DNA from: Nitrospira sp.
GTDB lineage: Bacteria; Nitrospirota; Nitrospiria; Nitrospirales; Nitrospiraceae
Reading direction: 5' to 3'
DNA length: 27,499 nt
Assembly: GCA_025360665.1 (NCBI GenBank)
Contig: JANYBU010000176.1
Coordinates: 1 to 27,499, forward strand
The notes beneath the pieces were generated by a model. It was not told the DNA's origin. It did no database searches and saw only the letters and a program-made list of their open reading frames with translations. Below are positions 7,998 through 15,855 of the stretch, one piece after another. The position numbers were made by a program, and so were the translations under genes. Numbering within the stretch: the stretch's first letter is position 1; the number at the start of each line of letters is the position of its first letter.

Positions 7998-8498
7998 ATG
8001 GGAAATAAGGACGCGCGTCGATATCCAGTCATATCATTGGGAGCAGAACACTTGGTGATAGGACATCTCTTGCGGCGAAACATTCTCACGTATAAGGCTC
8101 CTCCAAATAATGAAGGCTATGACCTAATCTGTATTCACCCCGATCCACGAAAAAGCAGTGTTCAGATTCGTGTTCAGGTTAAGAGCCGCTACCAGACGGA
8201 TTCCGATAGAGCCTTTCCATTGAAAGACAAATCCTTCGGTGCTTTCGATTATCTAATCGTCGTCTTTTTGAACAATGGCTACTATTACAAGAACCGCCCT
8301 GTTCGCGAGGGATTTAGCGAGCCCGAGTTCTACACTCTCTCCGTCGAATTCCTCAAGAAACACCATCAAAAGGCCAAGTCGGGATGGGAAAGAGTGCTTA
8401 CAAAGGGGGTGGATATGGATCAGTACAAGAATGAACGAGGGTTTGAGATCATTGCCAACAACTTAGGTATTCCCTATCCTGGGACGGAAAGCAATTAG
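7998..8498 (+). CDS. Hypothetical protein with PD-(D/E)XK nuclease-like N-terminus
   Basis: The product is 166 residues from the ATG at 7998; the frame is open further upstream, but that part is the shadow of hemD. E17 in a helix-like stretch (GAEHLVIGHLLRRNI), D42 (EGYDLICIHP) and Q60-V-K62 (IRVQVKSRYQ) form the E...D...QxK order of the restriction-endonuclease-like fold seen in DUF4365-type proteins and resolvases. The following strand FDYLIVVFLNNGYYY also fits. The base composition is visibly more AT-rich than hemD or the SUMF1 genes, which suggests recent acquisition. No methylase or other defence partner lies beside it. The function is unknown; a DNA-processing role is inference. Confidence 0.65.
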   Translation: MGNKDARRYPVISLGAEHLVIGHLLRRNILTYKAPPNNEGYDLICIHPDPRKSSVQIRVQVKSRYQTDSDRAFPLKDKSFGAFDYLIVVFLNNGYYYKNRPVREGFSEPEFYTLSVEFLKKHHQKAKSGWERVLTKGVDMDQYKNERGFEIIANNLGIPYPGTESN

Positions 8499-8613
8499 CT
8501 CTGTACCGCACACGCACCGAATTGGCGGAGTCTCCATTCACTTATTCATCCACCACCATCAAGGTGTGTAGGGCTCGACGCGAACATTGCCGGAGAAGCG
8601 GGGCCCCCTTCGC

Positions 8614-8688
8614 GGTTCCGGCGGGAAGGAAAACGGAAACTGACCGAGTCCCCGAGGGAATTTCCGAAGGCTGCCGCCCGCCGGAACC
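8614..8688. repeat. Perfect 12-bp inverted repeat between convergent genes
   Basis: GGTTCCGGCGGG at 8614-8625 is repeated as its reverse complement at 8677-8688, with 51 bp between. It lies in the 220-bp gap between the nuclease-like gene and the end of the second SUMF1 gene, where I see no gene. No T-run follows either arm, so an ordinary terminator is unlikely. Confidence 0.5.
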
Positions 8689-8718
8689 CGAAAGGGTCGC
8701 TTCGGAGGCATGGAAGCG

Positions 8719-9633
8719 TCAGCCCTGCGCACCCACTCCTTCTTTTGCGTCCCGCGCGCAACGGAACCCCATCCAGTTCATCTTGGTGTTGGGATCGGTC
8801 CCGTTGCGTTGCGCGCCCCGCACGCTCGGCGTGCTGTCGATCCAGCCTCCGCCACGGAAGCTCCGCTGCGTTCCCTTCTCCGGTCCCTTGGGATTTTTAT
8901 CCGGCGCTGTCGCGTAATATTTTTGGTCATACCAGTCGGCCACCCACTCGGCCACGTTACCCGCCATCTGGAATGTGCCATAGGGGCCTACGGCATTGTC
9001 GTATTTGTCCACGGAAATGATCGGTGGATAGAGCAGCAACCGCTCAGGACGATCGCGTACCGGACCTGACAACCCGGTCCGCCCGAAGTTCGCACGCGAC
9101 AGGCCGGCCGGCTGATTTCCCCAGGGATAAATCCGCCCATCCTCCCCGCGCGCTGCCTTTTCCCATTCGGCTTCGGTCGGGAGGCGCTTCCCCGCCCACG
9201 TACAGTAGGCATCGGCATCAGTCCACGACACGTGCATCACAGGATGGTTGACCATGGTCTCCTGGAAGTTGCCGCCGGCGTACTGCCAATCGATGAGTGG
9301 CGGCAGGTCCTTGGCGAGGATGAACTTCAGATATTGCACGGTTGTCACTTCGAACTGGTCGATCTCGTATGCATCCAGGGAGACCTTCCGCTGGGGGAAC
9401 TCTGCCGGATAGGCGTTGCGGTCTACCTTCCTGTCGCTCCCCATAATGAACGAGCCAGCCGGAATGAGGACCATCTCGTCGTGAGCCGGCAGCTTCGCCC
9501 GCTCTGCGGCAATTTTCTTTCCTTCGGGAGTCCATTCCCGGACGACGTCGGACACATCCAACGCATAAGCCAATCCACCAATTCCGATCAACCCTGAGAT
9601 CACAATACCACCGATGATTCCGACTGTTCGCAC
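8719..9633 (-). CDS. Membrane-anchored or secreted SUMF1-fold protein, probably non-catalytic
   Basis: The product is 304 residues from the GTG at 9633, chosen because a perfect GGAGG ends 7 bases upstream and the frame then opens with a hydrophobic anchor (VRTVGIIGGIVISGLIGIGG). A longer frame from 9840 would overlap the upstream gene. SUMF1 motifs: MVLIPAGSFIMGSDRK, FEVTTVQYLKFI, HPVMHVSWTDADAYCTWAGK, LPTEAEWEKAARG, GTFQMAGNVAEWVADWYD and WMGFRCARDA. The catalytic cysteine pair expected after the RGGGW motif is missing (SFRGGGWIDSTPSVRGAQRN). It is a paralogue of the protein at 5801-6640, with an added N-terminal anchor. It lies 20 bp after the gene ending at 9654 and is probably co-transcribed with it. 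Confidence 0.9.
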   Translation of the reverse strand: MRTVGIIGGIVISGLIGIGGLAYALDVSDVVREWTPEGKKIAAERAKLPAHDEMVLIPAGSFIMGSDRKVDRNAYPAEFPQRKVSLDAYEIDQFEVTTVQYLKFILAKDLPPLIDWQYAGGNFQETMVNHPVMHVSWTDADAYCTWAGKRLPTEAEWEKAARGEDGRIYPWGNQPAGLSRANFGRTGLSGPVRDRPERLLLYPPIISVDKYDNAVGPYGTFQMAGNVAEWVADWYDQKYYATAPDKNPKGPEKGTQRSFRGGGWIDSTPSVRGAQRNGTDPNTKMNWMGFRCARDAKEGVGAQG

Positions 9634-9653
9634 GATCAAGCCTCCTTGCTGAG

Positions 9654-10247
9654 TTACATGCCAGGCCCGATAGGCCCGGGTGTCTCTTGTTTGTCGAAGT
9701 CTTCCAGCGGCTGAAAGTTGACCGGCAGGTTGAAGAGGTAGTCCGAGACCGACCGCAGCTTCACATGCTGGTACTCCACGATCCAACTCCCGTCTTTCCT
9801 CGCCAGCTTCATCGGAAAATGAATATCCGTGGCGATCCACTGATAGTACACCTCGACCTGCTCCCCTTGCTTCGTCGTGACTTCGTACAGGATCGTCGGA
9901 TGCCCCTCGCGCACTTCCGTGCCGATCTCCTGCCGCGATACTTCTCCCTCCAGCTGTTCGCTCACCCTGAGATTCTGTTCCGGACTATAGGGCATTGTTT
10001 TGAAATGTTTCATCCGCGAGAGCAGCAACCACACAACCTGCTTGTCCTTGCGCACGATACTCACGTTGACCGGCCCCATCGAATGGTGTTCGATGCGCCA
10101 CATCGTATCGCGGTAATAGATGTTCGCCTTATGCGTTCGGCCATCGATCTTGGTCACTTGATCGGCGGTAAACTCCAACGCCCAGGCCGGCAGGCCGACG
10201 AGCAGCAGGCCACTAGCACACAAAAGGACGAGACAGGTCTGACGCAT
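9654..10247 (-). CDS. Secreted protein, DUF4412/LolA-like fold
   Basis: The product is 197 residues from the ATG at 10247 (MRQTCLVLLCASGLLLVGLP), preceded by GGTAGGA about ten bases upstream. An ATG at 10265 is in frame but has no site. The Sec signal peptide is probably cut after AWA. The mature part (LEFTADQVTKIDGRTHKANI, YYRDTMWRIEH, VWLLLSRMKHFKTMPYS, YYQWIATDIHFPMKLARKDG) alternates short strands, as in the beta-sheet proteins of the DUF4412/LolA-like group that reside in the periplasm. No lipobox is seen. Its partner downstream is the anchored SUMF1 protein. The exact role is unknown. Confidence 0.7.
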   Translation of the reverse strand: MRQTCLVLLCASGLLLVGLPAWALEFTADQVTKIDGRTHKANIYYRDTMWRIEHHSMGPVNVSIVRKDKQVVWLLLSRMKHFKTMPYSPEQNLRVSEQLEGEVSRQEIGTEVREGHPTILYEVTTKQGEQVEVYYQWIATDIHFPMKLARKDGSWIVEYQHVKLRSVSDYLFNLPVNFQPLEDFDKQETPGPIGPGM

Positions 10248-10293
10248 CGCGGGAAATCCTACCATAGGCCCATGCTCTTTTTCTTCCGGTCGG

Positions 10294-11298
10294 TCACGGC
10301 AGGACGAGCACCCCGGCTCCCGAATAGCGTCCGGCTTTCAATTCTTGCAACGCACGGTTGGCATCGGCGAGGGGGAACGACAGGGTATGGGGCTTGATCG
10401 GAATCGCAGCCGCCTCGCGCAGGAGATCGAGGCCGTCCTGCCTCGTATTAGCCGTGACACTTCGAATGACTCGCTCGCCAAAGACCTCACGATCGTAGTC
10501 GAGCGAGGGAATCGGCGTCATGTGAATGCCTGCGAGGGCGAGCGTGCCACCGCGTTCCAATGAACGCAAGGCCGGTGGGACCAATTCCCCGGCCGGCGCA
10601 AAGATAATCGAGCCGTGGAGCTTGTCCGGCGGGCTGTCGGTCGCCCCGCCCACCCATACGGCACCCAATTCATGTGCGAGACGTCGATGCTCTGGTTTCA
10701 ATGAGCTGACATAGACCTGACAGCCCCAATGACGAGCAATCTGGATGGCAATGTGAGCGGACGCTCCAAACCCATAGAGACCGAGCCGTTGGCCCGGCTG
10801 GATTCCACTCAGACGCAATGCGCGGTAGCCGATGATCCCGGCACAGAGGAGGGGGGCCGCTTCTTCATCACTAAAGACCTGTGGAATCGGATAGGCAAAG
10901 GCTGCCGGGACGAGCGCATACTCCGCGTATCCGCCATCGACTTGATAGCCGGTAAACCTGGCGCGCTCGCACAGGTTCTCGTGCCCGCTCGTGCAAAATT
11001 CGCAGTGGCCGCACGTGTGCTGCAGCCAGGCGATGCCGACTCGCTCACCGACCGTCGGCTCACTCACACCTGCGCCAACCTGACTCACAACCCCGACGGC
11101 TTGGTGGCCGGGAATGAGCGGAAGCGCGGGGTTGGCCAACTCGCCTTCGATGACGTGAAGATCCGTCCGGCAGATCCCGCAGACGGTGATGCGAGCCAAG
11201 ACCTCCCCAGGGCCTGGCTCCGGCATTGGAAGTTCGCGAAGCTGTAGCGGGGCAGTTCCCACGTCCGCTGTGCGCGCCAGGACCATCGCCTTCATCAT
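10294..11298 (-). CDS. Zinc-dependent alcohol dehydrogenase (MDR superfamily)
   Basis: The product is 334 residues. It oxidises alcohols or reduces aldehydes with NAD(P). The catalytic-zinc segment is CGICRTDLHVIEGEL near 40, followed by GHQAVGVV near 65. The structural-zinc loop has the four cysteines of CGHCEFCTSGHENLC near 96-110. The Rossmann region is weak (GQRLGLYGFGASAHIAIQIA). The sequence is of the monomer-size AdhA/AdhP-like type in which the second half is shortened. Starts at 11298 and 11295 (MMKAMVLAR) are both possible, and neither has a strong ribosome binding site. It lies 46 bp upstream of the secreted-protein gene and downstream of a long perfect inverted repeat that separates it from the YceI gene. 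Confidence 0.88.
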   Translation of the reverse strand: MMKAMVLARTADVGTAPLQLRELPMPEPGPGEVLARITVCGICRTDLHVIEGELANPALPLIPGHQAVGVVSQVGAGVSEPTVGERVGIAWLQHTCGHCEFCTSGHENLCERARFTGYQVDGGYAEYALVPAAFAYPIPQVFSDEEAAPLLCAGIIGYRALRLSGIQPGQRLGLYGFGASAHIAIQIARHWGCQVYVSSLKPEHRRLAHELGAVWVGGATDSPPDKLHGSIIFAPAGELVPPALRSLERGGTLALAGIHMTPIPSLDYDREVFGERVIRSVTANTRQDGLDLLREAAAIPIKPHTLSFPLADANRALQELKAGRYSGAGVLVLP

Positions 11299-11341
11299 TG
11301 ATCGCTCTCAGAAAGATGGGCTGGCGGCGAACGGGGTGTTG

Positions 11342-11428
11342 CGAGACAGGCGAGAAAAGCGCGAAAGGCGTGATGCGCACGACGAGCAAGTCCTCATTCC
11401 ACCTGTCGCGCTTTTCTCGCCTGTCTCG
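11342..11428. repeat. Perfect 23-bp inverted repeat, CGAGACAGGCGAGAAAAGCG family
   Basis: Positions 11342-11364 and 11406-11428 are exact reverse complements separated by 41 bp, and weaker words of the same kind continue on both sides (GCGCGAAAGGCG, CCCGTCGCGCGTGAGC). It is the cleanest hairpin in the window. It lies between the YceI stop codon and the alcohol dehydrogenase start on the minus strand. Relatives are at 14442-14526 and inside element T1. Confidence 0.9.
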
Positions 11429-11456
11429 CCCGTCGCGCGTGAGCAAACCCTGCTTG

Positions 11457-12068
11457 CTAGGATTTCGCTTTGATACATTCAATATCAAGCCGGATCTGGA
11501 CCTCGTCACCAACGATGAGCCCGCCGCTATCCAACGTCTTGTTCCAGACCAAACCGAAGTCTTTGCGGTTGAGTTTCCCCTCCGCGCTGAAGCCGGCCCT
11601 GGTATTGCCCCAGGGGTCCTTCGTCGTTCCATTATAACGGCCCACCAGGGTGATTTCCTTGGTCGCCCCGCGTAGCGTAAAGTCTCCTACCGCCGTAAAG
11701 CTCTCTGCTGTTTTTTTGTAGCTCTTCATCTTAAAGGTCATTGTCGGATAGTGCTCCACATCGAGAAAGTCGGCATTCCGTATGTGGGTATCACGTTTTT
11801 CGTGATTCGTATTCACCGACCCAGCCTTGATCGTGGCCTCAATGGCCGTCACGGTGCCAACTTCAGCATCCATGTCGATAAACCCGGCATAGTCCGTGAA
11901 CCGGCCTGTGGTCTTCGACACGACCATGTGCGTGATGCGAAACTCGATCGTCGAATGCTCAGGGTCCAAGTTCCAACGAGCTGGTTCTGCGTGAACCACC
12001 AACGGGAACCAGAGCATCGCTCCAAGCAGCAATAGCATGCGCCAACTTTGCCTTCTCTTCTTCAGCAT
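11457..12068 (-). CDS. YceI-family periplasmic protein
   Basis: The product is 203 residues with GAGGAG before the ATG and a Sec signal peptide (RRQSWRMLLLLGAMLWFPLV, cut after VHA). The YceI fold is an extended lipocalin-like barrel that binds long isoprenoid chains such as polyprenyl lipids. Family pieces are RWNLDPEHSTIEFRITHMVV, KTTGRFTDYAGFIDMD, IKAGSVNTNHEKRDTHIRNA, FLDVEHYPTMTFKMKSYKK, GDFTLRGATKEITL and LNRKDFGLVWNKTLDSGGLI. The length is usual. Its physiological ligand in this organism is unknown. It is on the minus strand, downstream of the TonB-C gene by 55 bp. Confidence 0.93.
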   Translation of the reverse strand: MLKKRRQSWRMLLLLGAMLWFPLVVHAEPARWNLDPEHSTIEFRITHMVVSKTTGRFTDYAGFIDMDAEVGTVTAIEATIKAGSVNTNHEKRDTHIRNADFLDVEHYPTMTFKMKSYKKTAESFTAVGDFTLRGATKEITLVGRYNGTTKDPWGNTRAGFSAEGKLNRKDFGLVWNKTLDSGGLIVGDEVQIRLDIECIKAKS

Positions 12069-12123
12069 GAATTACTCCTCTAAGTCAAACGTATCGCAGA
12101 CGGGGCCTGAAATGGGCTGCAAC

Positions 12124-13092
12124 CTACCTCTTCGAAGACTGGCCCGATGCACCAGACTTGCTGGTCGACAAATTCCCGATCGACTGCACCTCGCGAGATC
12201 GTCCCCGGCTACCGGTTCGCATCCGGACATGCACGTCCACCGCGTCTTCCTCCAGCTCGCTGGGGAACGGCAGAAACGGCTGGGCATTGATTACCGCATA
12301 AATTCCTGCTTCGTCGATCTCGCGCGCGCCGGAACCTTTCTCAATCTCGATCAGCTGGGCGCGGCCGTTGGGAAACATCTTGAAACGGACCTTCACCGTT
12401 TCGCTGCTTGGCGCCCGCCTGATTCCGCGAATCTGGCGGGCCCAACTCCGGCTGATAAGGTGGCTCACATGTTGCCAATAGGCCGTCCCCTCCCCTGGGG
12501 AGGAGAACGGGACCAGATCTTCCTCGGATAAGGCTCCAGTCGAGACCGGTTCCACGGACGGTTTCGCTTCATCCAAGATAACGTCCTCGCTCTGCGACTC
12601 CTCGGGACGAATGAGCGGCAATTCACTATTCTCTTTGGCTGGTTCCAACGGACCCATGGTCACATACACGACCCGCCGCATGAACGGCTCGAGTCTGTCC
12701 TGGCGGGATCGAGCAAATGTCACTTGAACTCGCGCCGCCCTGGGCGGCACGGAGGTCCGACTCATCAGGATCGGCTCGAACGTCACTGTCCCCTTCAACG
12801 CCATCGACTCTGCATCCGGCTCAAGCGTAACTGTTTGGGCTTGAAACACAATCGATTCACAGATCGCCACCACCGGGGTCGTACCCACTGTCACGCCTCC
12901 GAGAAAAATCGTCAGCGTGACGGGCTTGCCGGTTTGCGGATCTCCCATCGACTCCGCTTGGCTCAACTCGAACTGCGCCCACCGCTTCGTGGGGACGGAC
13001 GAGGAAGCCGTCTGTGGCGCTGATGCGGATTGCGCTGGTGCGATGAGGCCGGGACAGAAGAGTGCCACACAGCACATCCCCGCCAGCAGCAT
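12124..13092 (-). CDS. Secreted protein with TonB C-terminal-type domain
   Basis: The product is 322 residues from the ATG at 13092 (MLLAGMCCVALFCPGLIAPA), which begins directly with a Sec signal peptide. A longer frame from 13311 exists, but its extra 73 residues are encoded by repeat element T2 and look like translated repeat. Residues of about 205-300 (YWQHVSHLISRSWARQIRGI, ETVKVRFKMFPNGRAQLIEI, IDEAGIYAVINAQPFLPFPS) fit the TonB C-terminal domain that links to outer-membrane receptors. The first half is an unassigned sandwich-like region (FLGGVTVGTTPVVAICESIV). Unlike classical TonB it has no proline-rich spacer. No ExbBD genes are near. T2 ends 2 bases before the start codon, and no Shine-Dalgarno is seen. 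Confidence 0.75.
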   Translation of the reverse strand: MLLAGMCCVALFCPGLIAPAQSASAPQTASSSVPTKRWAQFELSQAESMGDPQTGKPVTLTIFLGGVTVGTTPVVAICESIVFQAQTVTLEPDAESMALKGTVTFEPILMSRTSVPPRAARVQVTFARSRQDRLEPFMRRVVYVTMGPLEPAKENSELPLIRPEESQSEDVILDEAKPSVEPVSTGALSEEDLVPFSSPGEGTAYWQHVSHLISRSWARQIRGIRRAPSSETVKVRFKMFPNGRAQLIEIEKGSGAREIDEAGIYAVINAQPFLPFPSELEEDAVDVHVRMRTGSRGRSREVQSIGNLSTSKSGASGQSSKR

Positions 13093-13093
13093 A

Positions 13094-13285
13094 AGCCCGC
13101 ATGATTCATGACGGTTCGTCGCGAAATCGCTGAGCCGCGTCGCGAGACCGGCGCGCGGAGCCCTGAGGCCCCGATGCGTACTCGTGCAGTACGGTGAGGG
13201 TCCGAGGGGCGAGCCCGCCGGACGAAGGCCCGTCGCAGCAGCGGATCGGCGATTGCAACAGAAGCGTTCATGAATCATGCGGGCT
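13094..13285. mobile_element. MITE-like element with terminal inverted repeats, copy T2
   Basis: The ends AGCCCGCATGATTCATGA (13094-13111) and the perfect reverse complement (13268-13285) bound a 192-bp element with no transposase. Subterminal sequence on both sides matches copy T1 (CGG[T/C]TCGTCGCGA on the left; AGCAGCGGATCGGCGATTGC on the right). The centre is unrelated to T1 and contains GC-rich partial inverted repeats. The left end abuts the start codon of the TonB-C gene. Confidence 0.8.
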
Positions 13286-13403
13286 AGCCCGCGGTGGTGC
13301 AGATCCTTCATAGGTTACATCCTACAGATCTCGCAAACACTGGCGCAACCCGTTTTTTCTTGAAAGGGTAGGCGAGATCGAGCCCGTGGTATACAATGGG
13401 CCC

Positions 13404-14438
13404 ATGCGTGCGCTCGTCAAGACATCGGCACAACCAGGGTTGACCGCCACCGACAGGCCGGATCCGAAACCGGGCCCCACCGATGCGATCATCCGCGTCA
13501 CAGCCACCTCTCTCTGCGGGACGGATGCCCATATTTACAATTGGGATCCCTGGGCGCACAGCCGTATCCATCCCCCCCGGATTATCGGCCATGAAATGTG
13601 CGGCGAGGTGGTGGAGGTCGGGGCCGAGGTCACATTGGTCAAGATAGGGGACTATGTTGCAGCCGAGTCGCACATCACATGTGGTCACTGTTTCCAATGT
13701 CGCACCGGACAGGCGCATGTGTGCAAAAATTATCGCATCCTCGGGGTCGATCGCGACGGGTCGTTCGCGGAGTACGTCGTCTTGCCTGAAACTGTGCTCT
13801 GGAAGACCTCGCCCGCCATTCCACCAGAACTCGCCTGCGTTCAAGAACCGCTCGGCAACGCCGTCGACGCCGCCTTGGCCGAAGACCTCACCGGACAGAC
13901 GGTCTTGATCACCGGCTGTGGTCCGACCGGACTGTTCGCAGCCGCCGTCGCACGAACGGCCGGCGCCGCCATGATCATCGCCACGGATGTCAGTGCGTAC
14001 CGCCTGGACCTGGCCAAACAAGTCGGTGTCGATCACCTGCTCAACGCCAAGACCGAGACAGCGGAGCGCATCGCCTCCGCCATTCGCGAGATCACCGCCG
14101 GCGAAGGCGTCGACGCCTCGCTCGAAATGTCGGGGAACCCTACGGCATTGCATCAAGCCTTCAGTGCCGTGAAAAACGGCGGGCGCGTGACACTCTTCGG
14201 CATTCCAACCGGCCCGATCAACTGCGATCTCGCAAATGAAATTATTTTTAAGGGGATTCGAGTCTATGGTATTACAGGCCGCCAACTCTTCAAAACCTGG
14301 TATCGCTTGGCCGGTCTCTTCCAGGCGGGACTCAATATCAAGCCGGTGATCACCCATACCTTTCCCATGAAAGACTTCGCGCGGGGGTTCGAGTTGATCA
14401 ATTCCGGCCAATGTGGAAAAGTGGTGCTGATTCCATAA
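13404..14438 (+). CDS. tdh: L-threonine 3-dehydrogenase
   Basis: The product is 344 residues from the ATG at 13404 (MRALVKTSAQPGLTATDRPD), the usual Tdh beginning. It oxidises L-threonine to 2-amino-3-ketobutyrate with NAD+. The catalytic-zinc region is SLCGTDAHIYNWDPWA near 37 and IIGHEMCGEVVEVG near 58. The structural-zinc cysteines are in CGHCFQCRTGQAHVC near 91-105. NAD binding is by GCGPTGLFAAAVARTAGA near 171. The C-terminal ITGRQLFKTWYRLAGLFQAG is diagnostic of Tdh rather than other MDR dehydrogenases. There is no Shine-Dalgarno. A TATACAAT box at 13390-13397 ends 6 bases before the ATG, so the message could be leaderless, although no good -35 box is present. kbl follows. Confidence 0.95.
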   Translation: MRALVKTSAQPGLTATDRPDPKPGPTDAIIRVTATSLCGTDAHIYNWDPWAHSRIHPPRIIGHEMCGEVVEVGAEVTLVKIGDYVAAESHITCGHCFQCRTGQAHVCKNYRILGVDRDGSFAEYVVLPETVLWKTSPAIPPELACVQEPLGNAVDAALAEDLTGQTVLITGCGPTGLFAAAVARTAGAAMIIATDVSAYRLDLAKQVGVDHLLNAKTETAERIASAIREITAGEGVDASLEMSGNPTALHQAFSAVKNGGRVTLFGIPTGPINCDLANEIIFKGIRVYGITGRQLFKTWYRLAGLFQAGLNIKPVITHTFPMKDFARGFELINSGQCGKVVLIP

Positions 14439-14441
14439 CGA

Positions 14442-14526
14442 CGCGCGATTGGCGGGACATGCGAGAAACGCGCGACTAGCATCCTCTCCATTTCGCGCAA
14501 GTCTCGCCCGGCACGCGCATCTCGCG
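14442..14526. repeat. Word hairpin inside the tdh-kbl pair, GCGAGAAACGCG family
   Basis: The left arm of about 14442-14474 (CGCGCGATTGGCGGGACATG, then GCGAGAAACGCGCG) faces a degenerate complement at about 14490-14526 (TTTCGCGCAAGTCTCGCCCG...). The words match those at 11342-11428. It fills nearly all of the 98-bp gap and ends 10 bases before the kbl start. Confidence 0.7.
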
Positions 14527-14536
14527 ACGACGATCC

Positions 14537-15727
14537 ATGGCCTACCACTCACTCAAAAAAACTGTGTCAGAGCGACTCGCTGAAATCCACGCGGCAGGCC
14601 TCTACAAATCTGAGCGGCAGATCCTCGGTCCGCAGGGGGCCGAGATTCGCGTGGCGCAAGGTGAGGTCCTCAATCTCTGCGCCAACAACTATCTGGGGCT
14701 CGCCAACCATCCTGACATCAGACAGGCCGCCGCCGTCGGACTGCAAGAGCATGGCTACGGAATGGCCTCCGTCCGGTTCATCTGCGGCACGCAGGATCTC
14801 CATACACAACTCGAACAAGCGCTCAGCACCTTCCTGGGCACCGAAGACACCATCCTCTATAGTTCCTGCTTCGACGCCAACGGCGGACTCTTTGAAGTGC
14901 TGCTCGGCGAGCAAGACGCCGTCATCAGCGACGCCTTGAACCACGCCAGCCTGATCGATGGCATCCGGCTCTGCAAGGCCACCAGGCTCCGCTATGCGCA
15001 CTCCGATATGGCAGACCTGGAAGCCAAACTGCGCGACGCGACATCCTATCGCCTTCGCCTGATCGCAACGGACGGGGTCTTCTCCATGGATGGCGATCTC
15101 GCAAAGCTTGATCGGATCGTCAATCTGGCGGATCGATACGATGCAGCCGTGATCGTGGACGATAGTCACGCGACCGGTGTGCTCGGGCGCAACGGACGCG
15201 GCACGCCGGACCATTTCGGCGTCGCGGACCGGATCGAGATCGTCACCAGCACACTGGGCAAGACATTGGGCGGCGCGGCAGGCGGGTTTACGTCCGGACG
15301 AAAGGAAATCGTCGAACTGTTGCGACAGCGGTCGCGACCCTACTTGTTTTCCAATTCACTCCCCCCGGTCATCGCTGCAGCGGCGCGACGGGCCGTGACC
15401 CTCGTAGCCCAAGGCGACCAGTTACGGGCCAGGCTGCGTGAGAACGCGGCCTTCTTCCGCGCGCAACTCACCGCCCTCGGATTCCGACTCATTCCCGGCG
15501 AACATCCCATCATCCCGATCATGTTGGGTGACGCCTCGCTCGCCACCAGGATGGCAGAGCGGCTTTTGGAGGAAGGGATCTATGTCGTGGGGTTCAGTTA
15601 CCCGGTTGTGCCGGAAGGTCAGGCACGGATTCGTGTGCAGATGTCGGCGGCCCACACGCACGAGCAGCTTGTGCGAGCCAGCGCCGCCTTTGCAACAGTC
15701 GGCCGGGAACTGGGCGTAATCCGATAA
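14537..15727 (+). CDS. kbl: Glycine C-acetyltransferase (2-amino-3-ketobutyrate CoA ligase)
   Basis: The product is 396 residues, the family's normal length. It cleaves 2-amino-3-ketobutyrate with CoA to glycine and acetyl-CoA, completing the threonine route begun by Tdh upstream. It is a PLP enzyme of the alpha-oxoamine synthase group. Visible are NLCANNYLGLANHPDI near 45, YGMASVRFICGTQDLHTQLE near 74, DALNHASLIDGIRLCKA near 134, VDDSHATGVLGRNGRGTPDH near 207 with the cofactor Asp and His, and the PLP lysine in TSTLGKTLGGAAGG near 244. A related AONS (BioF) or ALAS is less likely given the gene pairing. No ribosome binding site precedes the ATG; the hairpin at 14442-14526 occupies that space. 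Confidence 0.96.
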   Translation: MAYHSLKKTVSERLAEIHAAGLYKSERQILGPQGAEIRVAQGEVLNLCANNYLGLANHPDIRQAAAVGLQEHGYGMASVRFICGTQDLHTQLEQALSTFLGTEDTILYSSCFDANGGLFEVLLGEQDAVISDALNHASLIDGIRLCKATRLRYAHSDMADLEAKLRDATSYRLRLIATDGVFSMDGDLAKLDRIVNLADRYDAAVIVDDSHATGVLGRNGRGTPDHFGVADRIEIVTSTLGKTLGGAAGGFTSGRKEIVELLRQRSRPYLFSNSLPPVIAAAARRAVTLVAQGDQLRARLRENAAFFRAQLTALGFRLIPGEHPIIPIMLGDASLATRMAERLLEEGIYVVGFSYPVVPEGQARIRVQMSAAHTHEQLVRASAAFATVGRELGVIR

Positions 15728-15730
15728 AAA

Positions 15731-15846
15731 CGTCTGTCTGGTTGATCTGGTTTGTTTTGTTTATCTGGTTGATTTGGTTCATCTGGTTAGTTTCATTCAA
15801 CCAAAAAACCAGACAAACCAGAGGGACCAGATCAACCAGACAGACC
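15731..15846. repeat. Word hairpin, TCTGGTTGA family, between convergent genes
   Basis: Positions 15732-15750 and 15827-15845 are perfect 19-bp complements. Between them further TCTGGTT words and their complements continue almost to the centre. It starts 4 bases after the kbl stop and ends 10 bases before the mlaA stop, so it could end transcription from both sides, though there is no classical T-tail. A relative is nested in the element at 16950-17117. Confidence 0.88.
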
Positions 15847-15855
15847 GGGCTTCGT

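Noticed and set aside
9634..9840. 69-residue N-terminal extension of the second SUMF1 protein
   Set aside because: It overlaps the upstream gene, and GGAGG with a GTG at 9633 gives a better start directly before the membrane anchor.
13093..13311. 73-residue N-terminal extension of the TonB-C protein
   Set aside because: It is encoded entirely by element T2 and its flank, and it would bury a normal signal peptide.
13308..14552. Minus-strand frame of 414 residues opposite tdh
   Set aside because: Tdh on the plus strand has both zinc motifs and the NAD motif. The antisense frame is a product of GC-rich codon use.
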